64,000 bases of DNA from NCBI RefSeq assembly GCF_027270315.1, contig NZ_CP114413.1:372001-436000 (forward strand). The letters run 5' to 3'. The translations under genes were made by a program, and so were the position numbers. Source of the DNA: Streptomyces cinnabarinus (GTDB taxonomy: Bacteria > Actinomycetota > Actinomycetes > Streptomycetales > Streptomycetaceae). The notes under the pieces are model-generated. The model was not told the DNA's origin and ran no database searches. It was given only the letters and a program-made list of their open reading frames with translations. Below, in pieces: positions 54,776 to 63,981 of this stretch (positions are counted from its first letter, which is position 1; every line of letters begins with the position of its first letter).

Positions 54776-56452
54776 ATGGCACAGGCCGCCGAATCAGCGC
54801 GGACCGTCATCCTGACCGTGGACGACGACCCGGGGGTCTCCCGCGCCGTCGCCCGTGATCTTCGGCGGCGCTACGGCGAGTCGTACCGGATCGTGCGCGC
54901 GGAGTCCGGCGAGTCCGCGCTGGAGGCGCTGCGGGAGCTGAAGCTGCGCGGCGAACTGGTGGCCGTGATCCTCGCCGACTACCGGATGCCGCAGATGAAC
55001 GGCATCGAGTTCCTCGAACAGGCCATGGACATCCATCCCGGCGCCCGGCGGATCCTGCTCACCGCGTACGCCGACACCGGCGCGGCCATCGACGCCATCA
55101 ACGTCGTCGACCTCGACCACTATCTGCTCAAGCCGTGGGATCCGCCGGAGGAGAAGCTCTATCCGGTCCTGGACGATCTGCTGGAGGCCTGGCGGTGCAG
55201 TGACTTCCGGCCGGTGCCCGCCACCAAGGTCGTCGGACACCGCTGGTCGGCCCGCTCCTCGGACGTACGGGAGTTCCTGGCCCGCAACCAGGTGCCCTAC
55301 CGCTGGTACTCGGCGGACGAGCCGGAGGGGCGGCGGCTGCTCGCCGCGGCCGGGCAGGACGGGCAGCGGCTGCCGCTGGTGATCACACCGGAGGGGACGC
55401 CGCTGGTCGAGCCGGACGTGCCGGAGCTCGCCTCGCATGTGGGCCTCGCGACCACACCGACCGCCGACTTCTACGACCTCGTGGTGATCGGCGGCGGTCC
55501 GGCGGGCCTCGGGGCCGCGGTGTACGGGGCGTCCGAGGGGCTGCGGACGGTGCTGGTGGAGCGGTCCGCGACCGGCGGACAGGCCGGGCAGAGCTCGCGC
55601 ATCGAGAACTACCTGGGCTTCCCCGACGGTGTCTCCGGCGCCCAGCTCACCGACCGGGCGCGCCGGCAGGCCGCCAAGTTCGGCGCCGAGGTCCTCACCG
55701 CGCGCGAGGTCACGGGCCTGGAGGTCAGCGGCGCCGCGCGCGTCGTGCGGTTCTCCGACGGCTCGGCGATCGCCGCGCACAGCGTGATCCTGGCGACCGG
55801 CGTCTCCTACCGCCAGCTCCAGGCGCCCGGCTGCGCCGAACTGACCAGCTGCGGGGTCTTCTACGGCTCGGCGCTGACCGAGGCGCCCTCCTGCCAGGGG
55901 CACGACGTGTACATCGTCGGCGGCGCCAACTCCGCCGGCCAGGCGGCGATGTACCTGTCCAAGGGCGCCAAGTCGGTGACGCTGCTGGTGCGCGGGGCCG
56001 ATCTGTCGGCGTCGATGTCGCACTACCTGATCCAGCAGATCAACGAGGCGCCCAACATCTCCGTCCGTCCGCGCACGGTCGTCGAGGCCGCCCATGGCGA
56101 CGGCCACCTCGAACAGCTCAGCCTGCGGGACACGGAGACCGGCGAGAGCGAACTCGTCGACGCCCAGTGGCTGTTCGTGTTCATCGGCGCGGCCCCGCTG
56201 ACCGACTGGCTGGCCGACACCGTGCTGCGCGACGGCAACGGCTTCATCCTCACCGGACCCGACCTCACCCCCGACGGACGGCCCCCGGCGGACTGGGAGC
56301 TGGACCGGCCGCCGTACCACCTGGAGACCAATGTGCCCGGCGTGTTCGTGGCCGGTGACGCGCGCGCCGAGTCCGCCAAGCGCGTCGCCTCCGCGGTCGG
56401 AGAGGGAGCGATGGCCGTGATGCTCGTCCACCGTTATCTGGAGCAGTCGTGA
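54776..56452 (+). CDS. Response regulator fused to thioredoxin-like and thioredoxin-reductase-like modules
   Basis: The 558-residue protein has three parts. Residues 10-135 are a receiver (VDDDPG acidic pocket, phosphoacceptor Asp68 in ILADYRMPQMNG, Thr96, Lys119). Residues about 150-222 are a thioredoxin/glutaredoxin-like segment without CxxC (SSDVREFLARNQVPYRWYS, RLPLVITPEGTPL). Residues 232-558 are a thioredoxin reductase (FAD loop VVIGGGPAGLGAAVYGASEG, NAD(P) loop VYIVGGANSAGQAAMYLS, VAGDAR). The usual CATC dithiol is replaced: the aligned region is CGVFYGSALTEA, with only single cysteines near 359 and 373. It probably still binds FAD and NADPH but cannot reduce thioredoxin in the normal way. 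ATG at 54776; its stop overlaps the next gene. Confidence 0.9.
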   Translation: MAQAAESARTVILTVDDDPGVSRAVARDLRRRYGESYRIVRAESGESALEALRELKLRGELVAVILADYRMPQMNGIEFLEQAMDIHPGARRILLTAYADTGAAIDAINVVDLDHYLLKPWDPPEEKLYPVLDDLLEAWRCSDFRPVPATKVVGHRWSARSSDVREFLARNQVPYRWYSADEPEGRRLLAAAGQDGQRLPLVITPEGTPLVEPDVPELASHVGLATTPTADFYDLVVIGGGPAGLGAAVYGASEGLRTVLVERSATGGQAGQSSRIENYLGFPDGVSGAQLTDRARRQAAKFGAEVLTAREVTGLEVSGAARVVRFSDGSAIAAHSVILATGVSYRQLQAPGCAELTSCGVFYGSALTEAPSCQGHDVYIVGGANSAGQAAMYLSKGAKSVTLLVRGADLSASMSHYLIQQINEAPNISVRPRTVVEAAHGDGHLEQLSLRDTETGESELVDAQWLFVFIGAAPLTDWLADTVLRDGNGFILTGPDLTPDGRPPADWELDRPPYHLETNVPGVFVAGDARAESAKRVASAVGEGAMAVMLVHRYLEQS

Positions 56453-57921
56453 GCGGACAGCCCATGCCGTGCAGCCCGGCGGAGATCAGCTCGCTGTTCC
56501 TGTTCGAGAAGCTCACCCCCGAGCAGCTCGGCAGACTGTGCGCCGAGGGCCGGGTGGAGCGGTTCGAGCCGGGCCCGGTCTATGCCGAGGGCGATCCGGC
56601 GACCTGCTTCTACGTCATGGTCGAGGGCACCGTGGTGCTGTCCCGCCGGGTCGGCGGGGACGACGTCGAGGTCATCCGCAGCTCCCAGCGCGGGGTGTAC
56701 TCGGGGGCGATGCAGGCCTATCTCGGGGACCGGGCTCGGCAGGCCTACAACAACTCCATGCGGGTCACCGAGCCGACACGGTTCTTCGTGCTGCCCTCCG
56801 ACACCTTCGCGGCCATCATGCAGGAATGGTTCCCGATGGCGGTGCATCTGCTGGAGGGGCTCTTCTTCGGCTCGAAGAACACCCAGCGGGTCATCGGCCA
56901 GCGCGAACGCCTGCTGGCGCTCGGCTCGTTGTCCGCCGGGCTCACGCATGAGCTGAACAACCCCGCGGCGGCGGCCGTACGCGCCACCTCGACCCTGCGC
57001 GAGCGGGTGGCGAAGATGCGACACAAGCTCGCCATGATCGCCTCCGGCCCCTATCCGCGGGAGAGCCTGGCCGGTCTCATCGAGATCCAGGAGCGCACCG
57101 CCGAACTCGTCGGCAAGGCACCCGCGTTGAGCCCACTGGAGGCGTCCGACCGCGAGGACGCGCTCACCGACTGGCTCGACGACCACGACATCCCGGACGG
57201 CTGGCGGCTCGCCCCGACCTTCGTCCAGGCCGGTCTCGACGTTGACTGGCTGGAGCAGGTCGCCGCGGCCGTCGAGGCGGACGTCCTCGCGGGGGCGATC
57301 GGCTGGCTCAACTACACGGTCGAGACCGAGCTGTTGATGAGCGAGATCGAGGACTCCACCACCCGGATCTCGCACCTGGTCGACGCCGCCAAGCAGTACT
57401 CGCAGCTCGACCGCGCCCCCTATCGCAGCGTCGACGTCCATGAACTCCTCGACAGCACCCTGCTGATGCTCTCCGGGAAGATCGGCCCGATCAAGGTCGT
57501 CAAGGAGTACGACCGCACTCTCCCGGAGATCCCCGCGTACCCGGCGGAGCTCAACCAGGTGTGGACGAACCTCATCGACAACGCGGTCTCCGCCATCAAG
57601 GGCGCGGGCGGCGAAGGGACGTTGACCGTGCGGACGGCACGGGACCACGACCGGCTGCTGGTGGAGTTCGGCGACACCGGCGTGGGAATCCCGGCGGACA
57701 TCCGCGGCCGGATCTTCGATCCCTTCTTCACCACCAAGCCGGTGGGCGAGGGCACCGGGCTCGGCCTGGACATCTCCTGGCGGATCGTGGTCAACAAGCA
57801 CCACGGCTCGCTCCAGGTCGAGTCCGAGCCGGGCGACACGCGATTCCAGGTGCTGCTGCCGCTCACCGCCGCGGAGAACGAGAGCCCCGCGGGGAACGAG
57901 AACACTGAGGAGACCGCATGA
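56449..57921 (+). CDS. Histidine kinase with N-terminal cyclic-nucleotide-binding domain
   Basis: The 490-residue soluble protein starts with a Crp-type cNMP-binding beta-roll (residues about 12-130: LFLFEKLTPEQLGRLCAEGRVERFEPGPVYAEGDPATCFYVMVEG). A histidine-kinase core follows, with phosphoacceptor His167 in GSLSAGLTHELNNPAAAA, N-box LNQVWTNLIDNAVSAI, FGDTGVGIPADIRGRIFDPFFTTKPVGEGTGLGLDISWRIV. There are no membrane helices, so it senses a cytosolic signal. Its GTG start overlaps the stop of the receiver-reductase gene (GTGA), making that receiver its obvious partner. The ATGA at its end couples it to the zinc-finger gene. Confidence 0.9.
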   Translation: MSGQPMPCSPAEISSLFLFEKLTPEQLGRLCAEGRVERFEPGPVYAEGDPATCFYVMVEGTVVLSRRVGGDDVEVIRSSQRGVYSGAMQAYLGDRARQAYNNSMRVTEPTRFFVLPSDTFAAIMQEWFPMAVHLLEGLFFGSKNTQRVIGQRERLLALGSLSAGLTHELNNPAAAAVRATSTLRERVAKMRHKLAMIASGPYPRESLAGLIEIQERTAELVGKAPALSPLEASDREDALTDWLDDHDIPDGWRLAPTFVQAGLDVDWLEQVAAAVEADVLAGAIGWLNYTVETELLMSEIEDSTTRISHLVDAAKQYSQLDRAPYRSVDVHELLDSTLLMLSGKIGPIKVVKEYDRTLPEIPAYPAELNQVWTNLIDNAVSAIKGAGGEGTLTVRTARDHDRLLVEFGDTGVGIPADIRGRIFDPFFTTKPVGEGTGLGLDISWRIVVNKHHGSLQVESEPGDTRFQVLLPLTAAENESPAGNENTEETA

Positions 57922-58268
57922 CCGACGGCATCGATCCCAGCGTCCCGCCGAGCGGCACGGGGTGCGTGGAGTGCGACGAGGCCGGGGGGTGGTGGTTCCA
58001 TCTGCGGCGGTGCGCGCAGTGCGGGCATGTCGGGTGCTGTGACTCGTCGCCCGCGCAGCACGCCACCGCGCACTTCAAGGCCACGGGGCATCCCATCGTG
58101 CAGAGTTTTGAGCCGGGTGAGGGGTGGTTCTGGGACTACAGCAGCTCTGACCTGTACGAGTCGGGGCCGGAGTTGACCGCGCCGGACAGCCATCCGGTGG
58201 ATCAGCCTTCGCCAGGACCCGCGGGGCGGGTGCCTGATGACTGGGCTCAGGTATTGCGAGGCGCCTGA
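57918..58268 (+). CDS. UBP-type zinc-finger protein
   Basis: The 116-residue protein is almost entirely a UBP-type (ZnF_UBP) zinc finger: Cys16, Cys19, Cys32, Cys35, Cys40, His48, His52 and His58 in GCVECDEAGGWWFHLRRCAQCGHVGCCDSSPAQHATAHFKATGHPI, followed by the family's EGWFWDY segment and a short acidic tail. In eukaryotes this finger binds the C-terminal Gly-Gly of ubiquitin. What it binds in bacteria is not known to me. ATG at 57918 overlaps the kinase stop in an ATGA, so it is the third gene of the operon. Confidence 0.9.
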   Translation: MTDGIDPSVPPSGTGCVECDEAGGWWFHLRRCAQCGHVGCCDSSPAQHATAHFKATGHPIVQSFEPGEGWFWDYSSSDLYESGPELTAPDSHPVDQPSPGPAGRVPDDWAQVLRGA

Positions 58269-58312
58269 GCCGCGCCTCTCAGAGGCGGGACCAGCGTGCC
58301 TAGGATTGAGCG

Positions 58313-61252
58313 GTGACGCAGAACATATTCTCCGCTCCGCTCATCGGCCGGGATCAAGAACTCGACCGGCTGCTCGGTGTGCTGTCGCGGGCCCGCGCCG
58401 GGGAAGCCCGGGCTGTGCTTGTCGCCGGGGACGCGGGGGTCGGTAAGACCCGGGTGCTGGACGAGGTGGCTGCTCGGGCCGCCCGGGACGGGATGACCGT
58501 GCTGACCGGGCACTGTGTCGATCTGGGCGATGTCGGGCTGCCGTATCTTCCGTTCACCGAGGTGCTCGGGGTGCTGGCCGGTGATGCACGGTTCGCCGAG
58601 GTGCTGGCGGCTCATCCGGTGGTCGACCGGATGCTGGGCGGCGGTACGGACGCGGCGCGGGACTCACGGCTCCAGCTGTTCGAGGGGATGGCCGGGCTGC
58701 TGGCCGACCTCGCGGACGTGGCCCCGCTGCTGCTGGTCCTGGAGGATCTGCACTGGGCCGACCAGTCCTCCCGGGATCTGCTGCGGTTCCTGCTCAGCCG
58801 GGGAGTGCTCCAGCGCCCGGCGGGCGGAGTCGCCGTGGTGGCCTCGTATCGGGCGGACGATCTGCACCGCCGGCACCCCTTGCGCCCACTGCTGGCCGAG
58901 CTGGTCCGGCTGCCCTCGGTGGAGCGCCTGGAGCTGCGGCCGCTCGCCGACTCCGAGGTGACCCGGCTGGTGCGGGCGCTGGAGGAGCGGCCGCTGCCGG
59001 ACACCACGGTCCGCCGGATCGTCGAGCGCGCCGAGGGCAACGCCTTCTACGCCGAGGAACTCCTCGCGGCCACCGACACCGAGGCCGGCGGGGTGCCGAG
59101 CGGTCTGGCCGACGTCCTGCTGATCCGCTTCGAGCAACTGTCCGACACGGCTCAGCAGGTGCTGCGTACCGCCGCGGTCGCCGGGCGCCGGGTGGAGCAC
59201 GATCTGTTGCGGGAGACCGTGGGGCTGCCCGAGGAGGAGCTGGAGTCGGCGCTGCGCGAGGCCCTCGGACGGCAACTGCTGGTACCCGGGGAGGGCAACA
59301 CCTACGCCTTCCGGCACGCCCTGGCCCGCGAGGCGGTCTACGCCGATCTGCTGCCGGGCGAACGGGCCCGGCTGCACGGCGCGTTCGCCCGGCTGCTCGC
59401 CGCCCGGCCGCGGCGCGCCGAGACCGCCGCCGAGCGCGCCCACCACTACCGCGAGAGCCATGACCTGGCCGAGGCGCTCACCGCCTCCCTGGAGGCCGCC
59501 GACCACGCCGGCCGGGTCGGCGCACCGGCCGAGGAGCTACGGCATCTGGAGGCCGCGCTCGATCTGTGGTCGTCGGTGGATCCGTCCGCGCGGCCCTCGG
59601 GCGAGCACGGCGACCGCGTGGCCCTCACCCTGCGCGCCTCCTCGGCCGCGGCACACGCCGGTGCGGCGCACCGCGCGGTCGCGCTGACCCGGTCCGCGCT
59701 CGCGGGCGTCGACCAGGAGGCGGACTCGGAACTCGCCGCCCGGGTCCGCTACACCCTCGCGGGCAATCTGATCACCGTCGACAACCTGAGCGCGGCGTAC
59801 GCCCACAGCAACGAGGCGCTCGCGCTCATCCCCGCCGAGCCGCCGACGCCGACGTGGGTGTGGGCGGCGGCCACCCATGTCCTGGCGGCACGTCAGGTCG
59901 GGGAGAAGGGCACCGCGTTGAAGATGGCGCGCCGGGCCCTCAAGGTCGCGGAACAGTTGGCGATCACGGACGCCAGAGCGGATCTGCTCATCTCGCTGGC
60001 GGTTCTCGAAGGCACCGGCCGACGCAGCCCGGAGAACCGGGCCCGGCTGCGCGAGGCCCGGGAGCTGGCGCGGAGTTCGGGCAACGCGCCGGTGGAGCTG
60101 CGCGCCCTGTTCAGCCTCGCCATGGGCCACTTCGAGGCGGGCGAGCTGGAGGAGTCCCTGCCCTGGCTGACCGAGGGCCTGGACCGCGCCCGCCGCGCCG
60201 GGCTGCTGTCCTCGGCGTATCCGCTGGAGATGCGCTATCTCCGGCTGGTGCTGCTGTACACACTGGGCCGCTGGGACGAGTGCGTGCGGGCCGCCACGGC
60301 CGACGCGGAGGTGCTTCCGGCCTCGGGCGCCTTCACCTCGGGGCCCGCCTGGTACGTGGCGGTCGCGCGCGGCGACCTGGCAGCCGCCGACAGGTCACGG
60401 GTGCTGCTGGAGGGGCCCTTCGACTGGATGGGCACGCTGGTCGCGGGCATCGTGCGGACCGACGCCGCCGCGCTGGCGGGCGATCCGGAGGCGGCGGTGG
60501 AGCGGATGCGGTCCACGGTCGCGGTCCTCACCGACGAGGCGGGGACGCGCCCCGATGTGACGGTGCGGCTCGCCGCGCTGGCGCTGTCCGCCGTGGCCGA
60601 CCGGGCCGCCGAGCTGCGGCTGGGCGGGGACGGGGCCGGGGCCCGGCACTGGGCGGACATGGCGACGGAACTCGTGGAGTCGGCGCGGGACTCGGCGGTG
60701 CGCGGGGGCGAGCAGTCGCCGCAGGGGCCGGAGGGCATGGCCTGGCTGGCGCGCGCCGAGGCCGAATGGCTGCGGGCCACGTCCGGTCCCGACGCGGCGG
60801 CCTGGGGCAAGGCGGTGGCCGCCTTCGACTACGGCGACCCCTACGAGCTGGCGCGCTGCCGACTCCGGTTCGCCGAGGCCCTGTTGACGGCCGAGCGGCG
60901 CGAGGAGGCTGCGGTGGAGGCGGCCGCGGTACGGGAGACGGCGGTTCGGCTCGGCGCGCGGCCCCTGCTGGAGCGGGTGGACGCCCTGATCCGGCGCGGC
61001 CGCCTCGCGGACAGCGGGTCCGCCGCGGACCGCACCTCGCCGCTGACCGCCCGGGAGCAGGACGTACTGCGTCTGCTGGCCCAGGGCCGCAGCAACCGCC
61101 AGATCGGCGAGGAGCTCTTCATCAGCGGCAAGACGGCGAGCGTCCATGTCTCCAACATCCTCGCCAAGCTGGGCGCCGCGAGCCGTGGCGAGGCGGTGGC
61201 CGTGGCCTATCGCGAGGGGCTGATCGCACCGGAGCACAGCGCCTCCGGCTGA
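58313..61252 (+). CDS. Large ATP-binding LuxR-type regulator (LAL family)
   Basis: The 979-residue protein has an N-terminal AAA-type ATPase (about 10-250: Walker A GDAGVGKT, Walker B LLLVLEDLHWAD). A long helical TPR-like middle (about 350-890) and a C-terminal LuxR helix-turn-helix (LTAREQDVLRLLAQGRSNRQIGEELFISGKTASVHVSNILAKLGAASRGEAV) follow. LAL regulators activate secondary-metabolite or sugar-utilisation genes on binding an inducer and ATP. GTG at 58313. It is 44 bases after the zinc-finger gene on the same strand; cotranscription is possible, but its wide domain set suggests an independent role. Confidence 0.92.
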   Translation: MTQNIFSAPLIGRDQELDRLLGVLSRARAGEARAVLVAGDAGVGKTRVLDEVAARAARDGMTVLTGHCVDLGDVGLPYLPFTEVLGVLAGDARFAEVLAAHPVVDRMLGGGTDAARDSRLQLFEGMAGLLADLADVAPLLLVLEDLHWADQSSRDLLRFLLSRGVLQRPAGGVAVVASYRADDLHRRHPLRPLLAELVRLPSVERLELRPLADSEVTRLVRALEERPLPDTTVRRIVERAEGNAFYAEELLAATDTEAGGVPSGLADVLLIRFEQLSDTAQQVLRTAAVAGRRVEHDLLRETVGLPEEELESALREALGRQLLVPGEGNTYAFRHALAREAVYADLLPGERARLHGAFARLLAARPRRAETAAERAHHYRESHDLAEALTASLEAADHAGRVGAPAEELRHLEAALDLWSSVDPSARPSGEHGDRVALTLRASSAAAHAGAAHRAVALTRSALAGVDQEADSELAARVRYTLAGNLITVDNLSAAYAHSNEALALIPAEPPTPTWVWAAATHVLAARQVGEKGTALKMARRALKVAEQLAITDARADLLISLAVLEGTGRRSPENRARLREARELARSSGNAPVELRALFSLAMGHFEAGELEESLPWLTEGLDRARRAGLLSSAYPLEMRYLRLVLLYTLGRWDECVRAATADAEVLPASGAFTSGPAWYVAVARGDLAAADRSRVLLEGPFDWMGTLVAGIVRTDAAALAGDPEAAVERMRSTVAVLTDEAGTRPDVTVRLAALALSAVADRAAELRLGGDGAGARHWADMATELVESARDSAVRGGEQSPQGPEGMAWLARAEAEWLRATSGPDAAAWGKAVAAFDYGDPYELARCRLRFAEALLTAERREEAAVEAAAVRETAVRLGARPLLERVDALIRRGRLADSGSAADRTSPLTAREQDVLRLLAQGRSNRQIGEELFISGKTASVHVSNILAKLGAASRGEAVAVAYREGLIAPEHSASG

Positions 61253-61389
61253 CCGTCGGCCGACTGTCATGGGCGTCCCCCATGCGGGCGACCCACGCCC
61301 CCATATGTCCTGAATGACCATCTTTCTTTCTCTCTCTGGCACTACCGTGCGTCACCGTGACGGTGTGTCAGCAGGGAGAGAGGACCCGG

Positions 61390-62592
61390 ATGGACTCGGC
61401 AACGGTGGGCAGGTCAACGGCGTTGGGGACCGCGGTCCTCCTCTCGCTCCTGGCGGTCCCGGCCCACGCGGCACCGCTCGAACCCGAGCCCGATCTCGCC
61501 GGGTTGCGCGGGGTCCTGAGCACGGCGATGAGGCAGGGCGCGCCGGGCGCGGTCGCACGGGTCGACGACCACGGCAACGTCGCCAGGACGGCCGCGGGCA
61601 TCGCCGACCGCACCACCCGGCGGGCGCTGGCCACCACCGACCGGTTCCGCATCGGCAGCGTCACCAAGACCTTCTCCGCCGTCGTCCTGCTGCAGCTGGT
61701 TGACGAGGGGAAGCTGAAGCTCGGTGCCTCGGTCAACCGCTATCTGCCGGGGCTGCTGCCGGACGACCGGATCACCGTGCGCCATGTGCTCAGCCACCGC
61801 AGCGGCCTGTACGACTACACCAACGACATGTTCGCCAGGACCGTTCCCGGGTTCGAGGCGGTCCGCTCGAAGGTCTTCACCTACCGCCAGCTGGTGGACC
61901 GCTCCCTGCGCAAGCCGCGTACCACCGCGCCGGGCGGCCCGTACCGCTACTCCAACACCAACTTCGTCGTCGCCGGGATGCTCATCGAGAAGCTGACCGG
62001 CAACCCCGTGGGCATCGAGTACCAGAACCGCATCTTCGGCCCGCTGGAGCTCGGTGACACCTTCTACGTCCACCCGGACAAGAAGATCCCGGGGCGGTAC
62101 GCGCGCGGCTATCTCACCCCGGACACCTCAGGGCCGCTGGTCGACGCCACCGAGCAGACGGCGTCCTGGGCGCAGAGCGCGGGCGCGGTGATCTCCACGG
62201 CACGGGACCTGAACACCTTCCTGTCGGCGCTGCTCGGCGGCAGGCTGACCTCGCCCGCGCAACTGGCCCAGATGCGCAAGTGGGTGCCCGCGGGGCCGGG
62301 GCAGGCGTACGGGCTCGGGCTGCGGCGCCGGGACCTGCCGTGCGGGGTCTCGGTGTACGGGCACACAGGGGCCGTACAGGGCTTCTACACCTACGCGTTC
62401 GCCTCCAAGGACGGCGGCCGCAGCCTGGCGGCATTCGTCAACACCTCCAACAACGGCGCCGTGCACACCACGATGCTCGGGACACTGGAGTCGGCGTTCT
62501 GCGGCAAGCAGACCCAGCCCGGCAAAGCACCGCGCGGCTCCTCGGCCGGCGAGCGCCCCGAAGCCGCCGGTCCCGGCCCGGCCATGCGCTGA
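61390..62592 (+). CDS. Secreted serine hydrolase, class C beta-lactamase/D-Ala-D-Ala carboxypeptidase type
   Basis: The 400-residue protein has a signal peptide (MDSATVGRSTALGTAVLLSLLAVPAHAAPL, cleavage near residue 28) and the three motifs of class C beta-lactamase-like serine hydrolases. These are SVTK (Ser90, Lys93), YSN (Tyr187, Asn189) and HTG (in YGHTGAVQGFY). Length and spacing fit Streptomyces R61 DD-peptidase relatives. It probably trims peptidoglycan or hydrolyses an ester outside the cell. ATG at 61390; the in-frame GTG at 61357 would add a polar leader before the signal peptide. Confidence 0.9.
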   Translation: MDSATVGRSTALGTAVLLSLLAVPAHAAPLEPEPDLAGLRGVLSTAMRQGAPGAVARVDDHGNVARTAAGIADRTTRRALATTDRFRIGSVTKTFSAVVLLQLVDEGKLKLGASVNRYLPGLLPDDRITVRHVLSHRSGLYDYTNDMFARTVPGFEAVRSKVFTYRQLVDRSLRKPRTTAPGGPYRYSNTNFVVAGMLIEKLTGNPVGIEYQNRIFGPLELGDTFYVHPDKKIPGRYARGYLTPDTSGPLVDATEQTASWAQSAGAVISTARDLNTFLSALLGGRLTSPAQLAQMRKWVPAGPGQAYGLGLRRRDLPCGVSVYGHTGAVQGFYTYAFASKDGGRSLAAFVNTSNNGAVHTTMLGTLESAFCGKQTQPGKAPRGSSAGERPEAAGPGPAMR

Positions 62593-62679
62593 GGTCGCGG
62601 GCCGGGAACCCTGTCGGCGCGGCGCGCGTTGTCCGGACACCTGCCACCGGAACGCGTACGACGACACCAGGACGGCCCG

Positions 62680-63981
62680 ATGAGCGAGTTGGTCCCCGGG
62701 GGCAATCTGCCCCTCCCGGGCGGCGCCGTGGCCGTCCGGGTCCCCGGCCCCTTCGATGTGTCCGCACTGATCACGGACGACGGCGGCAAGGTCCGCGGCG
62801 ACGCGGACTTCGTCTTCTACAACCAGCCGGCCGTCCCCGGCGCCCGCCTCCACGGCGACACGCTGACCGTGGATCCGGCGCGGCTGCGCACGGGCGCCAC
62901 CCGCGTGACCGTCGTCGTCAGTCCCGCCGACCCCGGCACCGCCCTGGGCACCCTGCCCGCCCCGACGCTCCTTGTCACCGGCCCGGGCGGCCGCACCCTC
63001 GCCCGGTTCGCGCCGCCCCGTCCACGGCAGGAGAGGGTGCTGCTGCTCGCGGAGCTGTACCGGCGGGGCGGCGGCTGGAAACTCCGGGCGCTGGGCCAGG
63101 GGTACGCCGAGGGGCTGGCGGGGCTCGCCCGGGACTTCGGGGTGGACGTCACCGACGACGCGCCCACCACGGCCCCGGCCCAAGCCCCGCTCCCGCCCCC
63201 GGCCGACCCCGACGGCTTCGCGGACCTGGTGAACTCCGCTCGCGCGAGGGCCGGTTCGCCACCAGTCACCCTGGACGCCCGCCTCTGCTCCGCCGCCCGG
63301 GAACACGCCGGCGCCATGGCCGCGGCCGGGCGTCTGGGCGCGGAGGGCCGGGACGGCGTCTCCGTCCACCAGCGCGTCACGGCCGCCGGATTCGCGTATC
63401 TCACCATCGGGGAGCACCTGGTCTCCGGCCCGCGGACCCCCGCCGAGTTCATCGACTACTGCCTGCGCACCGACCGGGCCCGGCGCACCCTGCACGACCC
63501 GGTGTTCACCCACGCCGGACTGGCGTACGCTCCCGCGGCCCGCTCCGGCGACCTGTACTGGACGGCGCTGTGGGCCCGCCCCCTGACGGCCGGGGACCTG
63601 GCCCGGACCGCCGGGGACGTCGTCGACCTCACCAACCGCGAGCGCGTCCGGGCCGGTCTGCGCCCCCTGTCCGTGGACCCGGTGCTGACCACCGCGGCGC
63701 AGGCGCACAGCGCGGACATGGTCGCGCGGGCCTTCTACTCCCACACCTCGCCCGAGGGCACGCAGCCCTGGGACCGGGCGGCGGCGGCCGGCTCCCGGCA
63801 CCGCTCGATCGGCGAGAACATAGCCTGCGGCCAGCGCTCCCCCGCCGAGGTCGTGGAGGGCTGGATGAACAGCCCCGGCCACCGCGCCAACATCCTCAAG
63901 CGCGACTTCACCCACATCGGCATCGGCTTCGCGGGCGGCGGCCCGGCCGGCACGTACTGGACCCAGCTGTTCGGCGCCTGA
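62680..63981 (+). CDS. TerD-CAP-CAP domain fusion protein
   Basis: The 433-residue protein has no signal peptide. Residues about 1-160 resemble a TerD tellurite-resistance domain (SELVPGGNLPLPGGAVAVRVPGPFDVSALITDDGGKVRGDADFVFYNQP, ending KLRALGQGYAEGLAGLARDFGVDV). Two CAP (SCP/PR-1) domains follow, about 183-300 (FADLVNSARARAGSPPVTLDARLCSAAREHAGAMAAAG...TIGEHLVSG) and about 306-433 (VVDLTNRERVRAGLRPLSVDPVLTTAAQAHSADMVARAFYSHTSPEG...SIGENIACGQRSPAEVVEGWMNSPGHRANILKRDFTHIGIGF). The second CAP is canonical; the first has lost several consensus His/Glu positions. ATG at 62680. Confidence 0.88.
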   Translation: MSELVPGGNLPLPGGAVAVRVPGPFDVSALITDDGGKVRGDADFVFYNQPAVPGARLHGDTLTVDPARLRTGATRVTVVVSPADPGTALGTLPAPTLLVTGPGGRTLARFAPPRPRQERVLLLAELYRRGGGWKLRALGQGYAEGLAGLARDFGVDVTDDAPTTAPAQAPLPPPADPDGFADLVNSARARAGSPPVTLDARLCSAAREHAGAMAAAGRLGAEGRDGVSVHQRVTAAGFAYLTIGEHLVSGPRTPAEFIDYCLRTDRARRTLHDPVFTHAGLAYAPAARSGDLYWTALWARPLTAGDLARTAGDVVDLTNRERVRAGLRPLSVDPVLTTAAQAHSADMVARAFYSHTSPEGTQPWDRAAAAGSRHRSIGENIACGQRSPAEVVEGWMNSPGHRANILKRDFTHIGIGFAGGGPAGTYWTQLFGA

